A stretch of 64,000 nucleotides of DNA. Origin: Zelopaecilomyces penicillatus. Its lineage: Eukaryota; Ascomycota; Sordariomycetes; Hypocreales; Pseudodiploosporaceae. Below are positions 46,306 through 59,011 of the stretch, piece after piece (the stretch's first letter is position 1; every line of letters starts with the position of its first letter). The translations under genes were made by a program, and so were the position numbers. The notes under the pieces are model-generated. The model did no database searches. It saw only the letters and a program-made list of their open reading frames with translations, and was not told the origin of the DNA. The stretch lies in assembly GCA_005765155.1 (NCBI GenBank), contig VCCP01000003.1:3410001-3474000 (forward strand), read 5' to 3'.

Positions 46306-49300
46306 TTCCCCTCCCCCTCTACTTTATTTCTGTTCAGGTGGCTTTTTCCGAGCAGCCCTATGGGAATGGAGACCCAAGCTAGCGGAGGGTTTAACGCACC
46401 AATCCGAGAAAGTAAACCAAAAGGAAAGAAAAAAAAAGACATCGAAGCCGAAGCCCCTGTCAAAAGGGAGGCAAGCCAATATAAGCCCCGAAGCCCCCCA
46501 TGTCGAAAGTCTCGAAGCCGTCGAAGCCAAGCCTGTCAGATTTTAAAAGTGCAGGTTGGAAATGATGATGGGACAAAAGCCGCGCGCGGGAAACTGCGCC
46601 GCCGCCGCTGTTTACTAGGGGGGGGGGGGTTTGGATCGTGGGGAAATTTAAATAGGAAAACTTAAAAAAAAGAACATGAGAGTATTCGGCTGATAGGAAC
46701 CTTTGTCAGCGTGCAAGAGAGAAAGTGAGAGATTGTGTGTGTGCCGTGGCATGGGGGTTTGATGGGACGGATGGGGTGAATGGGGGCGCATGAGTGACAG
46801 CCTTGGAACGAGATCGATTGGTGGTTTTGTCGTTTTTGTTTCATGTGAAGTCAGCATGATGCTGGCTCTGGGCCGCTCGTGACGACTTTCCCAGGTTTCC
46901 CCGGGGGGCTCTTTTGACAGCCAACACACACCACAGCCCTACGGCATCCGGTAGCCTATTGCCCCCTGTAATGTAGTGGTCCCAGTGGAGCTCTTTGACT
47001 CACGTATTCTTAGCCCAAAGTGCCCGTTCCGTTGGATTAGTATTACTACCTACCTACTTTGCCTTACCAACCTTACCAATTACCATCGTACCCACTACCT
47101 GTCTTCATATCTTATTCTGGTAGTGTCCAGTATGGTACCGTACCCAAAATCATTTCAGGAAAACCTATCGGTTGGGTAAAATGAGGTATTGAGTACTCCC
47201 GTGCCGTCTCCCCAAATGCACCGCGACCTGTCTCTCCCCAGGACAGAGAACGGTATCACTGAATAGGAAACGAACGCTGCAGGTTGCCTTGCATGGTTTT
47301 GCACTACGGTTTACCAAGAACTACTTTACCTTTGTAACCCCGGCATTGAAGCACGGCTGTTGCAGTAAATACACCCGCCCAGACCTTTCATTCCGCCACA
47401 GCCCAAATAGTGGAGCAATCTCGGCTTCAAATTCGGGGTTGACTACGGCAGGGAGTCTCGGCCCGCGGACATGCTTCGTTCTCGCCTTCGTTTCTCCCAG
47501 TAGATAAAGTAGACGGAGCCGCCCGTAAACTCTCCCACCGGCTACTCATTAGGAATCTTTTTTTTTTTTTTTTGCTATGGTAAGCTTCACTCAACGACGA
47601 CCGTTTCTCTCGGCCATCCCCCACAGCTTAGACATCAAAAACCTCACCCCTTTTTGTTCGCCGCAACCACCGCCTTCACCAAAACGGCTGCCCACGGGAT
47701 TATATCACCGTTTTGTGTCAGAGAAACCCTTTTTTCGGACAGTTCCCGACTGGGTTTTATTTGCCGCATTGTCAGCTGTCAAAGCCATAATTACTTACCT
47801 ACAGTAGTTTCAGCGTGCTGACACCCGACAGCCGAACAAGACGACTCCCATGCCCCCCTTGCTGGCCCATTCATCTATGACGGCAAAGATTCCGGAACCC
47901 CTTCACGTCTTGACTCAATTGCCGATCGGGTCTTGCAGAAGGTCCATAAAATGACACACAAATATGGCCTTGCAGTAGTTTGACTCTAACTAACAACATC
48001 CATGAATAGGCGAGGGAGGCGTGACCTGTCAAAGAGTCCCATAAAGCGGAACGGTTCCGTAAACATTATCATGACTTTTAACTGGGCTGATAATCCGTTG
48101 CAGGTTTTGAAAAGAAAAAACAGGACCGAGCTTAATGGTAGAGGAGAATCTGAACAAGGGCTTTCAGGATATAACTCTTTAACTAATTAGTAGTAGACTT
48201 ACCCTTCAATTATTGATTATGGCTTGCTTTAGGACCACTTACCCAGTTTCTGCTATTCCTCTCTTTCGGCGATTGCTTAATCGCCTAGGCTCGTTCCCTA
48301 GTTACTGCGCCCCTTTCTCCACGTCTATGCTACTTCGCCTTCGTTAGCATTATTGTGCTCCGATATTTCGAAGCCCTTGTTCTAAGCACTTAAATTACCT
48401 ATCTGTCAATTGTCGAGTCAAGCTCAATTTAGCTTTTGAATACCAAGATTAAGTCAATATAATGAAATCCTCGCGGGATACCCGTTGTAGAACCGATGCT
48501 CGACGGGACATAGCAAGGGCTGATCGCGGCGCAAAATCGGGTTGAAGTCCTTGATGACAGCGTCTTAGAGTATCACGGCCGATGAATCTGTCGCCTGTCA
48601 TCTGTTTAATTGGTTCTATGACCCACTGTCAAGCTACTCTCGGAAAGCTCGTATTCATCACATCTCGATCACTATTCAGCTGCCCATGCATTCGAAGCGG
48701 CTTGTTACAAAATGAGTCGTGTATGAAGGGTGTGTGTGACGTTCAACATGGCATGACTGCAAACTAGACTCCCCAATGAAATAAGCTTCGTCGGGACAGG
48801 AATAACATTGGTGCCCTTGGTCAGCTAAGCAACATCCTTGGCTGTTCTGGGGATAGGAAATGGTGTATCAGATTCGCCATCCTTTGTCACCGATGCTGAA
48901 CACGATTTGGGCACCTTCGAATCCGAGCCGAGGTCTCAGCCTCTGGGCTGAATTTGGCACAACCTGCCAAATTCGGATCGACTTCAGGGCAAGGTTAGGC
49001 TTTGCCCTTGGGGGTCGGAGATTCCGATCTCTCAAGACCCTGCATAGTTGTGTGGCAAGTTCCTAGTCTTGCATCGCCCATCAGATAGACCAACTGGTTC
49101 ATCCGCAAGCCGACATACATCTAAACACACCGGATGGAACACGTAATGGCAGGCGGCCCGAGGGTTGGGGGCGTCTGGGGTCTTTCTGACGGCGGTTCCT
49201 GGCACCTTACGCAGCTGTCACTCCCAAGTGCCGTGTCCAAAAAGTCACTCGAGGTCTGGAGCCTTTGAGAACCAAGACTGACACCGCTCAGGGCTCCCGC

Positions 49301-50197
49301 ACTTTTGGCGCGGAAGATCTGCGCGTATCCACTAGGAACCGAGGCATCTTTGTATAATATGACATGGAACGCAAAGCTTCCGGAGGAAAGATGTTGTTTC
49401 TGTGTACGAATTAAGATGAGCGGGCCGGTAAGAAACGCCGTTGGAACACGAAGAGGCCTACCAACATGCTTGAAAAGACGTGACGCCCCCTGTATTGTTT
49501 CCGCAACGCTTGGGTCCATAGAGTATCTGACTCTGAGGATTCAAACGCCAGCCGTGCAAAAGACAACACTAATTGAATTAATACATGATAGTTGAAATTT
49601 TGTTTTCGAGGCTCGCGATTGTTGTTGGAAGCCTCCTTCTGTCAGTTGGCTAGCCATGTTATCAGATCATTCTAAGGTCACGCCCCCCCCCTTCCTTCCT
49701 TCCCGACATGCGGGCGTTGACGGACAAACCTGCCTTGTAATCCCTGGTAGCGGGAGGAAGGTGCAAATACGAGCACGGGTTGGGATTTCTATACGTGGAA
49801 ATTCTAAAAGTGGCACTCGGCCCCAGTGCCACGTGCAGTAGCTGCGATTGTCTAAGCAAGTGGGATAAATCATCATTATCCATATCCCAGTGCCGCATCA
49901 TCTTCACACCACAGATCGGTTTGAAACTAACTTTTCCCTTATCCTAACTTATCCCCGAAAATATCGAGCCCCCCCTTTTTCTTTTCTTCTAGTTTCTGTC
50001 TGGCCTTTATCATCTGCGGAAGTATCGGCAGTTCAGAAAGGCATCTACAACTAGTTCGGGGGGTTCGCACCAACGAGGCTTGATGGCAATTACTTTAGTT
50101 CGCAGAGGGTGGGAGAAAGGAATCAAAGGTCCGGTTTGTGACGTGACAGCGCACCTCGGCAACCTTTTTGGAGAAACGAACCATGAACCGCTCGAGG

Positions 50198-50212
50198 GTG
50201 TGTGTGTGTGTG
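50198..50212. repeat. (GT)n microsatellite
   Basis: A short uninterrupted GT run of about seven units in non-coding DNA. Confidence 0.8.
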
Positions 50213-52637
50213 AACAGCATGGTTAGACCGTCCACTAGTTGAGCCGTCGACGTCCTAAGTACATGCATACATTCATAAATTAATACATGTTAGGCGGGTG
50301 CAACTACTGCTACTAAATGCTGCATCAACACTGGCCCAGTCCAGGTGAGGAGGTATTCCTCTTCCCCGGATTAAAACCCGGGCATCTAACTTGAAGAACC
50401 CAGCAATGCAGATTTGCGGCGTGGCGAGTGCAGCACATATCAAACGCAGGCGAGCCAGCAGGATGGTGTCATTGGTCGATTAGTACTACCAGATTGGTGC
50501 TAAGGCGCATGGGGCCAAACACGGCACAGCGTCCACTTTTCTGCCATCTCTGCCCTCCTCTCTCCACTTCACCCTTTTGGCCCCCTTTGCACACACCCCC
50601 GCCACAGCCCAACCAACACCTGAATCACGCTCTCTCTCCAGGGCCCCGGGGGACCGGACGGCGCCGCCTCTCTCAATACGTCCCGGGAACGGCATAACTC
50701 AAGGACACACCTCCCCCAGGAACGGCATAACGCACGACGGTCGACGAGTCCTCTACTGCAGCACGGCCGGTGCCCAACCCGACGTCGACATAAGTTTGTC
50801 CGAGATGGCAATGTATGTGTATGGCGCAGTAGTGTTTGGGGCACGACAGTTGTCAAGAGGGGTTTGGCCCGTTTCATCCCATTCCGATGATATTCTCAGA
50901 ACAGTTCGACCATTTTCAACCACAAGCCAAAACTGCAACCGTCAAACATGGATGGGCTGGTCTGCAAAGGCTAGAAGTTGGCACAACGAGACAACATGTA
51001 TTTGGCCCTGCCTTTGCTTTACCTCTCTCTTTGGCTGAGACAGTCCGTGTGTGTATCTAAATTTACAACCTTGAGTGCCCTAATTAGCCCCCTGTCCTCT
51101 CTTCCATTTATGCATGCCATCAAGCTCTTTTTCACATTCTCACCCTCATTAGAACTAAGACGGCTTGAACAGAAGGGGGGGTGGCTCTCGGCGCTAGCTC
51201 CGCGTGTTTCTCCCACCCGGTGCGGTCAGATCCTGGCGCCGCTCCGCAAACCACGAGGCGCAAGGGTTCGGCCTTGCATGCAAGCATTGAAAGAAGAAGG
51301 AAACCCACGCTACTAGGGACATGGGGGGAGGGGGGGCACTTTACAAACGCAGTAAATGTACAGAATAGGCAATGCTATCGCAAAGCTGTCACTGGTGCCC
51401 TACCCTCGCCTCTTGCGTGTAAACCCTCCCCTCAGGAGTGATCCTCTCGTGCAGATTCCAAGCACCAACATCACTGTAATACGCACGCGTACAGTACGTG
51501 TATTGCGGCCCAGAAGACGTTGCCTATCCACACTAATGCAAGACGTTTTAAACTGCTTTCCTTTAGCTTGCGGTCTGTCGGTTTCCTCGGGCGCAACAGC
51601 CTTCCTGCAACGGCTTTCTGTCACCCTCTTTTGTCTCCGTTTTGCACGCTAATCTCGACAGTGTTTGTTCAACCTAGATCTTTAGATAGTAAATCGCCCC
51701 ATTGACGCTTGTTGCTTTGATTGAAGATAGATAGGGTCCGTTTGGTTGGTAGCTATGCGACTTTAGATAGTAGAAAAGCCCTTGCCGTTTACTCGACTTG
51801 ACGAAGAGACAGTTAAAATTAGCCCATGTTGCACCATCGCGAAGTAGCCCTGGTGTTACGGCAGTTGTCCGAAGCTGATGCTCCATACTGTACAGGGAAG
51901 CAAGCATACCTACCTGGTAATAAAGGTAGTGATTAATTGCTTCTCCTCTGAAAGAATTGACCAGCCCCCACACCCTGCTCCCTACCTGACAACGTTCACA
52001 ACGCACCCATCCCACTATATTATCCGATATTTGGAACAAAGTCCCATGCCTAGCCCTGTCAATGCCTTACCGCTGCGTTCTTTCCTTTTTTTCGTTTTTT
52101 AAATAAAAAAAGGAATAACTCACTTCTCCTTCTTTGCCTCATTAAGTGGTTCAGAAAAACGAGGGTAGCAGGAAAACAGCAATGCAGTCAAAGTGGAATA
52201 GCTAAAGTTTTACTTGAATTAAGGAAGTCTTCATTTGGTGCTAGTAGAATGTAGAACTAAATACAGCTGCTAGAAAAGTGCCTTATACCTCTGCAGAAAA
52301 TCGTGTTCATAGAAGATGCTGGCAGGGAAGCAAGTGTTCGGTAACGGTTAACATAACTGGGTGTACATGGGGTGGTGGTAAGTAGTGCCTGATTGAGCGG
52401 CGGCTAGGGGTAGCTAGTGATGGGGGAGGAGAGCAATGGGTGTAAATACAAATGTCGATTTATGTACAATTGTTCTCACCCATCCCACCCTGACTTCCGT
52501 GCCTGTGCTTGCGACTAATACCAGCCGAAAACGCAGCCCTACGGATCACGGCCGCCCATGACTGGACAGCCCAGGGGCCCTGCCAGGGATCATCACTGGG
52601 ACGGAACACAGCTCACCACCAAAGATGTGCAGTTTGG

Positions 52638-52653
52638 CCGCCGCCGCCGCCGC
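52638..52653. repeat. (CCG)n microsatellite
   Basis: Five CCG units, followed by CCTCC, in non-coding DNA. Confidence 0.8.
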
Positions 52654-53138
52654 CTCCTTCTCCAAGCGATATGGACAAAGACAAAAGTAATAATACTGGC
52701 TGCCAACAATACAACACGCTAAAACGCCAGGGTGACAGTGAACTTGTTGCATGATCATGCCAGCACCTCCAGGTACCTGCTAGGCAGGTACGTTCGTACT
52801 CAGGGTCTTTGGTTGCTCGCCTAAAAGGCAGGTACTAAGGTACATGAGGTAATTGAACATGCTAGATGGAGCTGCCAAAATGTCGGTTCTTTAATATGGG
52901 ATGACGTCGTTGAATGCTGACATTGGCGTCGGATGTAGCAGTTAGTTGCGAAGTGCTCCGACCTCTAGGCGGTGATCCCACCTGCCTCATCACAATGCAC
53001 CTGGTAAGTCAAGCAGGCAAGACATAGTGCGTGCCTGTTTGAAGTCTGCTTTGTGAGGTTGAATTGAGCGGGTGATTGTTCCAGCGAGCAATTGGAACTG
53101 CGTTGGTTTCTATTGCTTAAGCTTTAGAAACAAGGAAG

Positions 53139-53169
53139 CAAAGCGCAGGATGCTACAAAGCGCAGGATG
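53139..53169. repeat. Direct repeat CAAAGCGCAGGATG x2
   Basis: Perfect 14-mers at 53139-53152 and 53156-53169, period 17 bp. It is a small local duplication without an evident function. Confidence 0.75.
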
Positions 53170-53614
53170 AGGAATGAATGGGCTACGTAGTGAACCCCAT
53201 GTTCTCATGATGCCAATATAGTGGAGTTGGAGGCAAAATGCCGTGTCTCAACAGATGGCAAACAGCAAGCGGCAAGCGACATGCAGGTTATTACTTGCTG
53301 CAGAACTTGCAGTCCAAACTCGGCAACACCTTGCCAGTTCATGCCTTCTCTCTGTGACGGGTTCGGGGCCGTGAACGGACTGCATGTGACCCCTCCCAAC
53401 TCCAACCATCCATGACTTTATCACCTGTGTGTTAATTTAGTCTCGTCTTCTTGGAGAGCATGCATGGTTTTCCTTTAGGGCTCAGAGACATTAATTATCG
53501 GTCCGTACCTGATTTGTTACCTCTTGAGGATTTTACCTAAACCGGTCAAGGGCAGCGTCCTAAGCTACTACCTGTAAGTATCAAACACCTCGCCAAGCTC
53601 TTCCCCCGAACTAC

Positions 53615-53796
53615 AGGTACCTTAGAAATTATTGTCTGTTAACCTTGCCTTTGGTACTAAGTGCCTTTGAATCGTTTATAGGTATGGCTCACTAAGAGCT
53701 TTATTTCTCATCCGATGCCGGGCTCCCTAGTTTCATGCGAGGCAAAATACTCTTCTACGTGTGATTCTCCCACATGTGGGAGGTACCTTAGTACGG
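53615..53796. repeat. Two AGGTACCTTAG elements
   Basis: AGGTACCTTAG at 53615-53625 and 53781-53791. The second continues as GTACGG, so GTACCTTAGTACGG at 53783-53796 equals the 14-mer at 32508-32521. They belong to a family of AGGTACCT palindromes seen only between genes in this window. Confidence 0.7.
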
Positions 53797-55202
53797 CAGG
53801 TCTGCTGGCCATGCCTTGAAGCGGGGCAATATGAGGTACTATTGTAGCTGATGCACTGGCAGTGAACCATTATCGAGGCAGATGGGGAAAGGATACTGGC
53901 AGAAAACTTTTCTTTTCTGGAATGTCGAATTCGCCTTCTCTTTCTTACCTTGCTTTAATTATAGTAGGTAACCTCGGCCCTACCACACGGATGTCTTGCC
54001 CTAATAACTGACACGGCAACGGGTATCGATAGTGCTATGACTGCTCTCCTGATCAGGCGTTTTTATTTTTTGGACCGAAAGGGTGTCGACGTGCTTACCT
54101 ACCTCTTGTACTCGGCATCCTTGAAACTTCAACTTTGTCTTGCTTAGTGTTGCCGGTGCATCACATACCAGCATCACACCATCCACTAATATGACCTGGT
54201 AATAATCATTATGAAGATATATGGAGACGTGCCTACCTACCCTCCCCTACTTTGCGAGCAGTGCAGCATCGAGCATTAGAATCTTTCCTAACACCATGGA
54301 CCAAGTATTTAGTGCATGCATGGCCGTCACTTTTCCACCCCTCCATCGCCTATATGGTAGCCAGTCAGAAGCCTCCGGGAGTTGCCCACCAGAGCAGGGG
54401 ACAAGAAGGACAGACACAATTGGCCTATATGCAACGATATAGACAAGGACAAGGTACCACTGTATCTAGGGCGGGTGTGCGGCCAGTGTTAGAACAGAGG
54501 AAAACAGGAAAAACTCGCTGGAGGCAATATAGCCTAACTGATCAGCCACAAATGCCAGCACGATCATCAACAACAACAGGATGCAATGGCCATTGGCCCA
54601 TGATATACGACCTAGATTTGCCAGACTGCCAGACAACCATAGTAGGTATTACAAGCACAAACCCCTGGTCCCCCTGTCCTAAAACCCTAGGCAGTTGCTG
54701 TAGGCAGGCAGTGATGAAGGTGCTATGGGGCTGTAGTGGCGAACCTACAGTACTAAATACAAACAGCACACCTAGGTACAGACAGTACGTGCTGTACCGT
54801 TCCCCCAGGGGAGGGGGGCGGGGTTAGAACCCTGTTGCAGCCCTGTTGAATTGGCGCTGCAGCACTGCTGATCACTGCCGACTTTGGCGGATTGGCGTCG
54901 TTTTTTCGTCTTGTCGATTCTTATCCCTACGGGTCTTCCTCGCCCTGGTTCTCGCTCATGGTTCTCGCTTCTCTCCTACGCACGATGACTTCAAATCCTT
55001 ACTCCACCAGGGTAGGTAAAGGTAGGCTATTCTCCGGATGTAGCAGTGATGAGTGTGCAACTTGTCCCACACCCTCCCCACCCCTTTCCCCTTTCATCTC
55101 TGCATCCGAGCCCGTGGTCGGCCAGCCCCAGCTCCAGCCCCAGCCTCAGCAGCTGTGTGCCGTCTGGGTCCGTCAGGGGTCCTGTCTGGCAGACAGTTGA
55201 CA

Positions 55203-55222
55203 CAGGCAGGCAGGCAGGCAGG
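55203..55222. repeat. (CAGG)5 tetranucleotide repeat
   Basis: Five perfect CAGG units followed by TAGG, in non-coding DNA upstream of the bZIP gene. Confidence 0.85.
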
Positions 55223-56250
55223 TAGGTGCGTAGCATATGTACTTCTGCTATAGGCACTGCCAGCTTTGCTGTGCTCGACAGGGAGGGGTATGGATGATGA
55301 GGGCTGGTCAGATATCAGAGCATGATGGATGTGAGTGTATAATAGGAGCTGTCTGCCTGTCTGTCTAATGTCTTCCATGAGTGAGGTAGGGGTGTGTTGG
55401 CCAATACCCAATGATACTATACACTACTACATAAGACAACTACAGTGGCTGTCGGCTGGCAGTCCCTGCTTCCACGAATACAGGTGCGAGTACCGGAACT
55501 TGATTAACACCGGGGGGGGGGCCATCTCCCACTTTGCCTTAGTCATTAGCCTTGGGTACTAACTTAGAAGCGTGCTAATTAGAGCTATGACTTAATTAGC
55601 AAGTTGCTGAGCTTCCATTCCTTTCTCCTCACCCTGGCGCGCTTTCGAGTTTCAAGCCTCCCGACAACCCACCCGGCGACAACCGTTCGAAGACCCGGGC
55701 TTGCCATGCTGTGCATGCTCCAAGTGACCAACAGACTCGCCCTGCAACCTTTGCCGAGCTGCCCGCAGGCGCGCGTGCCCTGTCTAGTTGTAGTAGCTCC
55801 CTAGTTGTTGGCCACCCTGCATCTCGCAGGTAATACGGAGTCGATGCAAACAGACTAGCTGGGAGGTGCTGCTGCTGCAAAGTAGTTATAAGGCAGCTTA
55901 CCTTATGCTAAAAAAAAAAAGAACCCGAGGCTGCAATCCCGTACATCCATCCCATTGTCTGTTACCCTTGCCCCGTCCAGCGACTCCATTCTTCTTCTAT
56001 AATCCACATCTCTTCTTCTCCTTCTACTTCTACTTCTACTTCCTTCTACCCACAGCATACTCTCGACTCTTCGTTTCTTGTTGTGTCGTTATATGCTACA
56101 ACTGCCATCCACACAAACCACCAGCGTTGCCTATACCAGACCAACACCAGCCTCAGCCTTAGAGGGCGACTGTCGAGCCAAAGTGAAGGAACAGAGGAGA
56201 GAGAGCCAGAGCGCATTGCAGGGAGCCGGAGAGCCTCAACAATCATCGCC

Positions 56251-57529
56251 ATGGATTTCACTGGCCAATATTCGTTTCCGAGAAACAACCAGTCCTACCA
56301 TCAGCCTTTCATGACGATGCCGCCACTTACGCCCTCACACTCCCAGTCCGCAGGGTCTGACGACTTCAACCTGACATCTCCAACGGTTAGTTCGCATCCC
56401 ACCTCCGGCCGTCTTGCCTGCCAGCTAGCCCTGGTTTCCCACCGTTCCCTTGAGTATGACGAATAAACCACTTCCTTTGCCCGCATTCACATGTCCATCC
56501 ACCAATCCTCACCCACCATGTACAAATTCTTCATAGATTCCCAAGTAGCAAATGGGCTTTTTTTTGTCAGTAAAAGAAAACTCACAAATCGTGATGTACA
56601 CAGGAGAATTTCACGGAGAATTTGAATGGCGAGACGTTCAATAACTTTGATTATAACCAGAACTTCAACGGCACCACTTTCGGCGGTCCGCCGACCCCTC
56701 CAAATCCCGCTTTTGGCCAGCAGCAGTCGCAGCGGCACCACCACCGTCGACCTTCGACGAATGGCAGTGCCAACGGCAGCAGCATGCGTGGAGACAATGC
56801 TTCTAGACAAAACCAGGACTCAGCTGGAGATGACTTGCAGTCTCAGCTTCGTGGAGGCAGCGATGAGGACGACTTGACCCCAGCGCAATCTCGAAGGAAG
56901 GCCCAAAATCGTGCCGCGTATGTGACAAGCAAAACGTCTTCTTCTTCTCCTTTATATTTGGGCGTCTTGTAATTGCCATGGGAGATCAAAAACACTAATA
57001 ATCCTTTCCCCTTTGCAGGCAGAGAGCTTTTCGCGAGAGGAAAGAAAGACATGTCAAGGACTTGGAGACTAAATTGGCATCCCTTGAAGCCGCCCAACAG
57101 CATGCAGCCGACGAGAATGAACGCCTCAAGCGAGATTTGCAGAAAATATCCACCGAGAATGAAATTCTCCGAGCGACATCTGCCTACAGCCACCACAGCT
57201 CCCACTCCCCCGAGCCAATGACTACTGGCCCCATAAGGTTCACCCCAACCGACTTCTACTCGAGTGTTCTCCAGGGCCACACCAACAAATCTCCCTCCCA
57301 TCGCATTGTCACATCCGATGACGGCCAACGCCTGCTCGCAGCTGGAGCATGTTGGGACTTCATCATCTCGCACGAACTGTACAAGCGCGGACTGGTGGAC
57401 GTCGGTAAGGTCAGCGATCGTCTCAAGCAGCGAGCCAAGTGTGACGGACAAGGACCTGTTTTTTCGGAAGCCGACGTCACTTCTGCCATCATGCAAAGCG
57501 TCGCCAGCGGATCGGATGACCTCTTATAG
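56251..57529 (+). CDS. AP-1/Yap-like bZIP transcription factor
   Basis: Three exons (56251..56385, 56604..56917, 57019..57529), 319 aa. The N-terminus is Pro/Ser/Gln-rich with two PPTP-type motifs (MPPLTPSHS, GPPTPPNP). The basic region (about 141-165, RRKAQNRAAQRAFRERKERH) has the NxxAQxxFR signature of the fungal Yap/Pap1 class and leads into a leucine-zipper heptad stretch (ETKLASLEAAQQHAADENER). The C-terminal half has SHRIVTSDDGQRLLAAGACW and KCDGQGPVF, and ends ASGSDDLL. This resembles Fcr3/Yap3-like factors in filamentous fungi rather than the classic redox Yap1, as it lacks paired cysteine-rich domains. It probably regulates stress or developmental genes; the targets are unknown. Intron 2 splits the basic region within codon 150. 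ATG 56251 is chosen because the protein from there looks conserved. Confidence 0.88.
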
Positions 57530-59011
57530 TAACAAGCACTACTACATGAGCAAAGGTGGAGGCCCAATAACAAATATGGAAATATTACGAATCGCGACGG
57601 CCTTTTATAATCTACAATACATGTTCGGCTTCTTTAAGTTTCGTTTTGCATTGGGGGGCAAGGGGCGTCAATACTGTACCTCACAAGAGGCAGGGTGGGA
57701 TTTCTGGGATTTTATTTTTGATGCGCAACGCGCGTGAGCCACATGAGGGCAGTTCCCATGTGTGTATGGGGTGATACCAGTCTGGATTTCTTCCAGAAAC
57801 CTTGATGCTCAGCCGCGCATGAACGGCTGGAAGAGTTTTGACGCTATGGCTATGATGTCGCTCGCACGGTTAATCTGTTTGTGGCGATTCTACTTCATCA
57901 GCTTTAGCATTATGGTGAGAGGAAGGAAGGGGTTGAGCGATGATGAGGGATGAGCTTGGGCTAATAGGGTATGGGTTTCCGAACACTCGTCAAGCCAAGA
58001 GATGTTGAGTTCAGGGGTATCAAGGCGGCAACGTTGTCAAGAAAGGGACAAAGAACTGATATAGATAAAAGGGGGGGAGGAAGAGGAGGGGGGACATGGT
58101 TGAAGAAATTGAGAAGGGGGAAAAGTCAATGGCCAAATATCCAGAACACGTTGATGTTGGCTTTCGTCTTGAGCTGATGTGGGAGTGTCAATTTTCATAT
58201 CTCAACACATGTAGCGTTGGCTTCAGTCTATGAATACTTACTCATCATTATTAGATTATGCTGCTCTCCCCTTTTCTACCCTTTAGTGGATTATCCCATG
58301 TGCTGGCTTAGCTGTACTTGATACTTGGGAGTTGTTTGGATTCTTGTCAAGTTTGGCATATCTAAGATTGAGAATCTGGAGATATCCATCACTGATTCAA
58401 AGGAGGTGAGTTGAGCCTAGCAAACACGGCAAAATAATAGTCATTTTTTGATCCATTCACGTAGGAGGGCTATTTTTTTTCTATACATATAGGTACATTC
58501 ATAAAAGAGAGAGAGAGAGTAGTATATGGTAATTGTAACTCTAATTTATCTACTTGACGCCGTAAACTCCCAAGCCCAATAACACCGGCCCCTTCCCAAC
58601 CAACAGTAGCCACTCATATTCTAATGAGCATTAAACACACACACACCCGCCCCTCTTCGCGCCGTCACTTGAGTAGGTCCAAGTTTAGTAAAAGGCAGAA
58701 GAAAAATAAAAACAAGACAATGGTGGGCTGAGAAGAAAAAAGAAAATGAACTGAAACAGAGCAAAAAGATAGTAAGGGGGGATTCAACACAAGGCAGAAA
58801 GCCACCACCACCACCCAGCCACTAAGTTTCATCTGTTTCACCGATCGATTTATCATCTCTTTCTAAACTTCCTCCGACAGCCTCCAATCGCGGTACATCC
58901 GTTAAAAAAAAAAGGCATGTTTAGTCGGATTATCTGCCAAAATTGACTAGGCCCGCAACCCCGTGAAGCCGAGTCCATTTCAGGCACCACAAGCTGTGTA
59001 AGCCTACTTCT
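57530..59011. other. Convergent 3' flanks of the bZIP and phosphotransferase genes
   Basis: 1.48 kb between facing stop codons with no supported gene. G-rich patches lie near 58070-58100 and the region after 58.2 kb is AT-rich. Confidence 0.5.
58506..58519. repeat. (AG)n microsatellite
   Basis: Seven AG units in the convergent spacer. Confidence 0.8.

Larger units (their letters stand above)
46306..56250. other. 10 kb gene-poor spacer upstream of the bZIP gene
   Basis: No ORF with recognisable features on either strand; the longest frames (about 150-190 codons near 50.6 and 54.3 kb) have no motifs and overlap others. A 16-nt T run lies at 47558-47573. Three AGGTACCT palindromes occur at 52771, 53615 and 53781. 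From about 55.95 kb the + strand is C/T-rich and is probably the bZIP leader. Parts may be promoter or non-coding transcript; the sequence alone does not show which. Confidence 0.45.

Noticed and set aside
46252..46665. 137-codon frame starting with a poly-Pro tract
   Set aside because: Poly-Pro is the translation of the poly-C run; the rest is low-complexity with no support.
47576..47815. Possible ATG-intron gene after a 16-T run (GTAAGC donor, CCCACAG acceptor)
   Set aside because: The resulting peptide is about 65 residues with no motif; the resemblance to the hsp10 arrangement is superficial.
54252..54827. 191-codon + frame in the gene-poor block
   Set aside because: No recognisable domain; composition follows local repeats and it overlaps competing frames.
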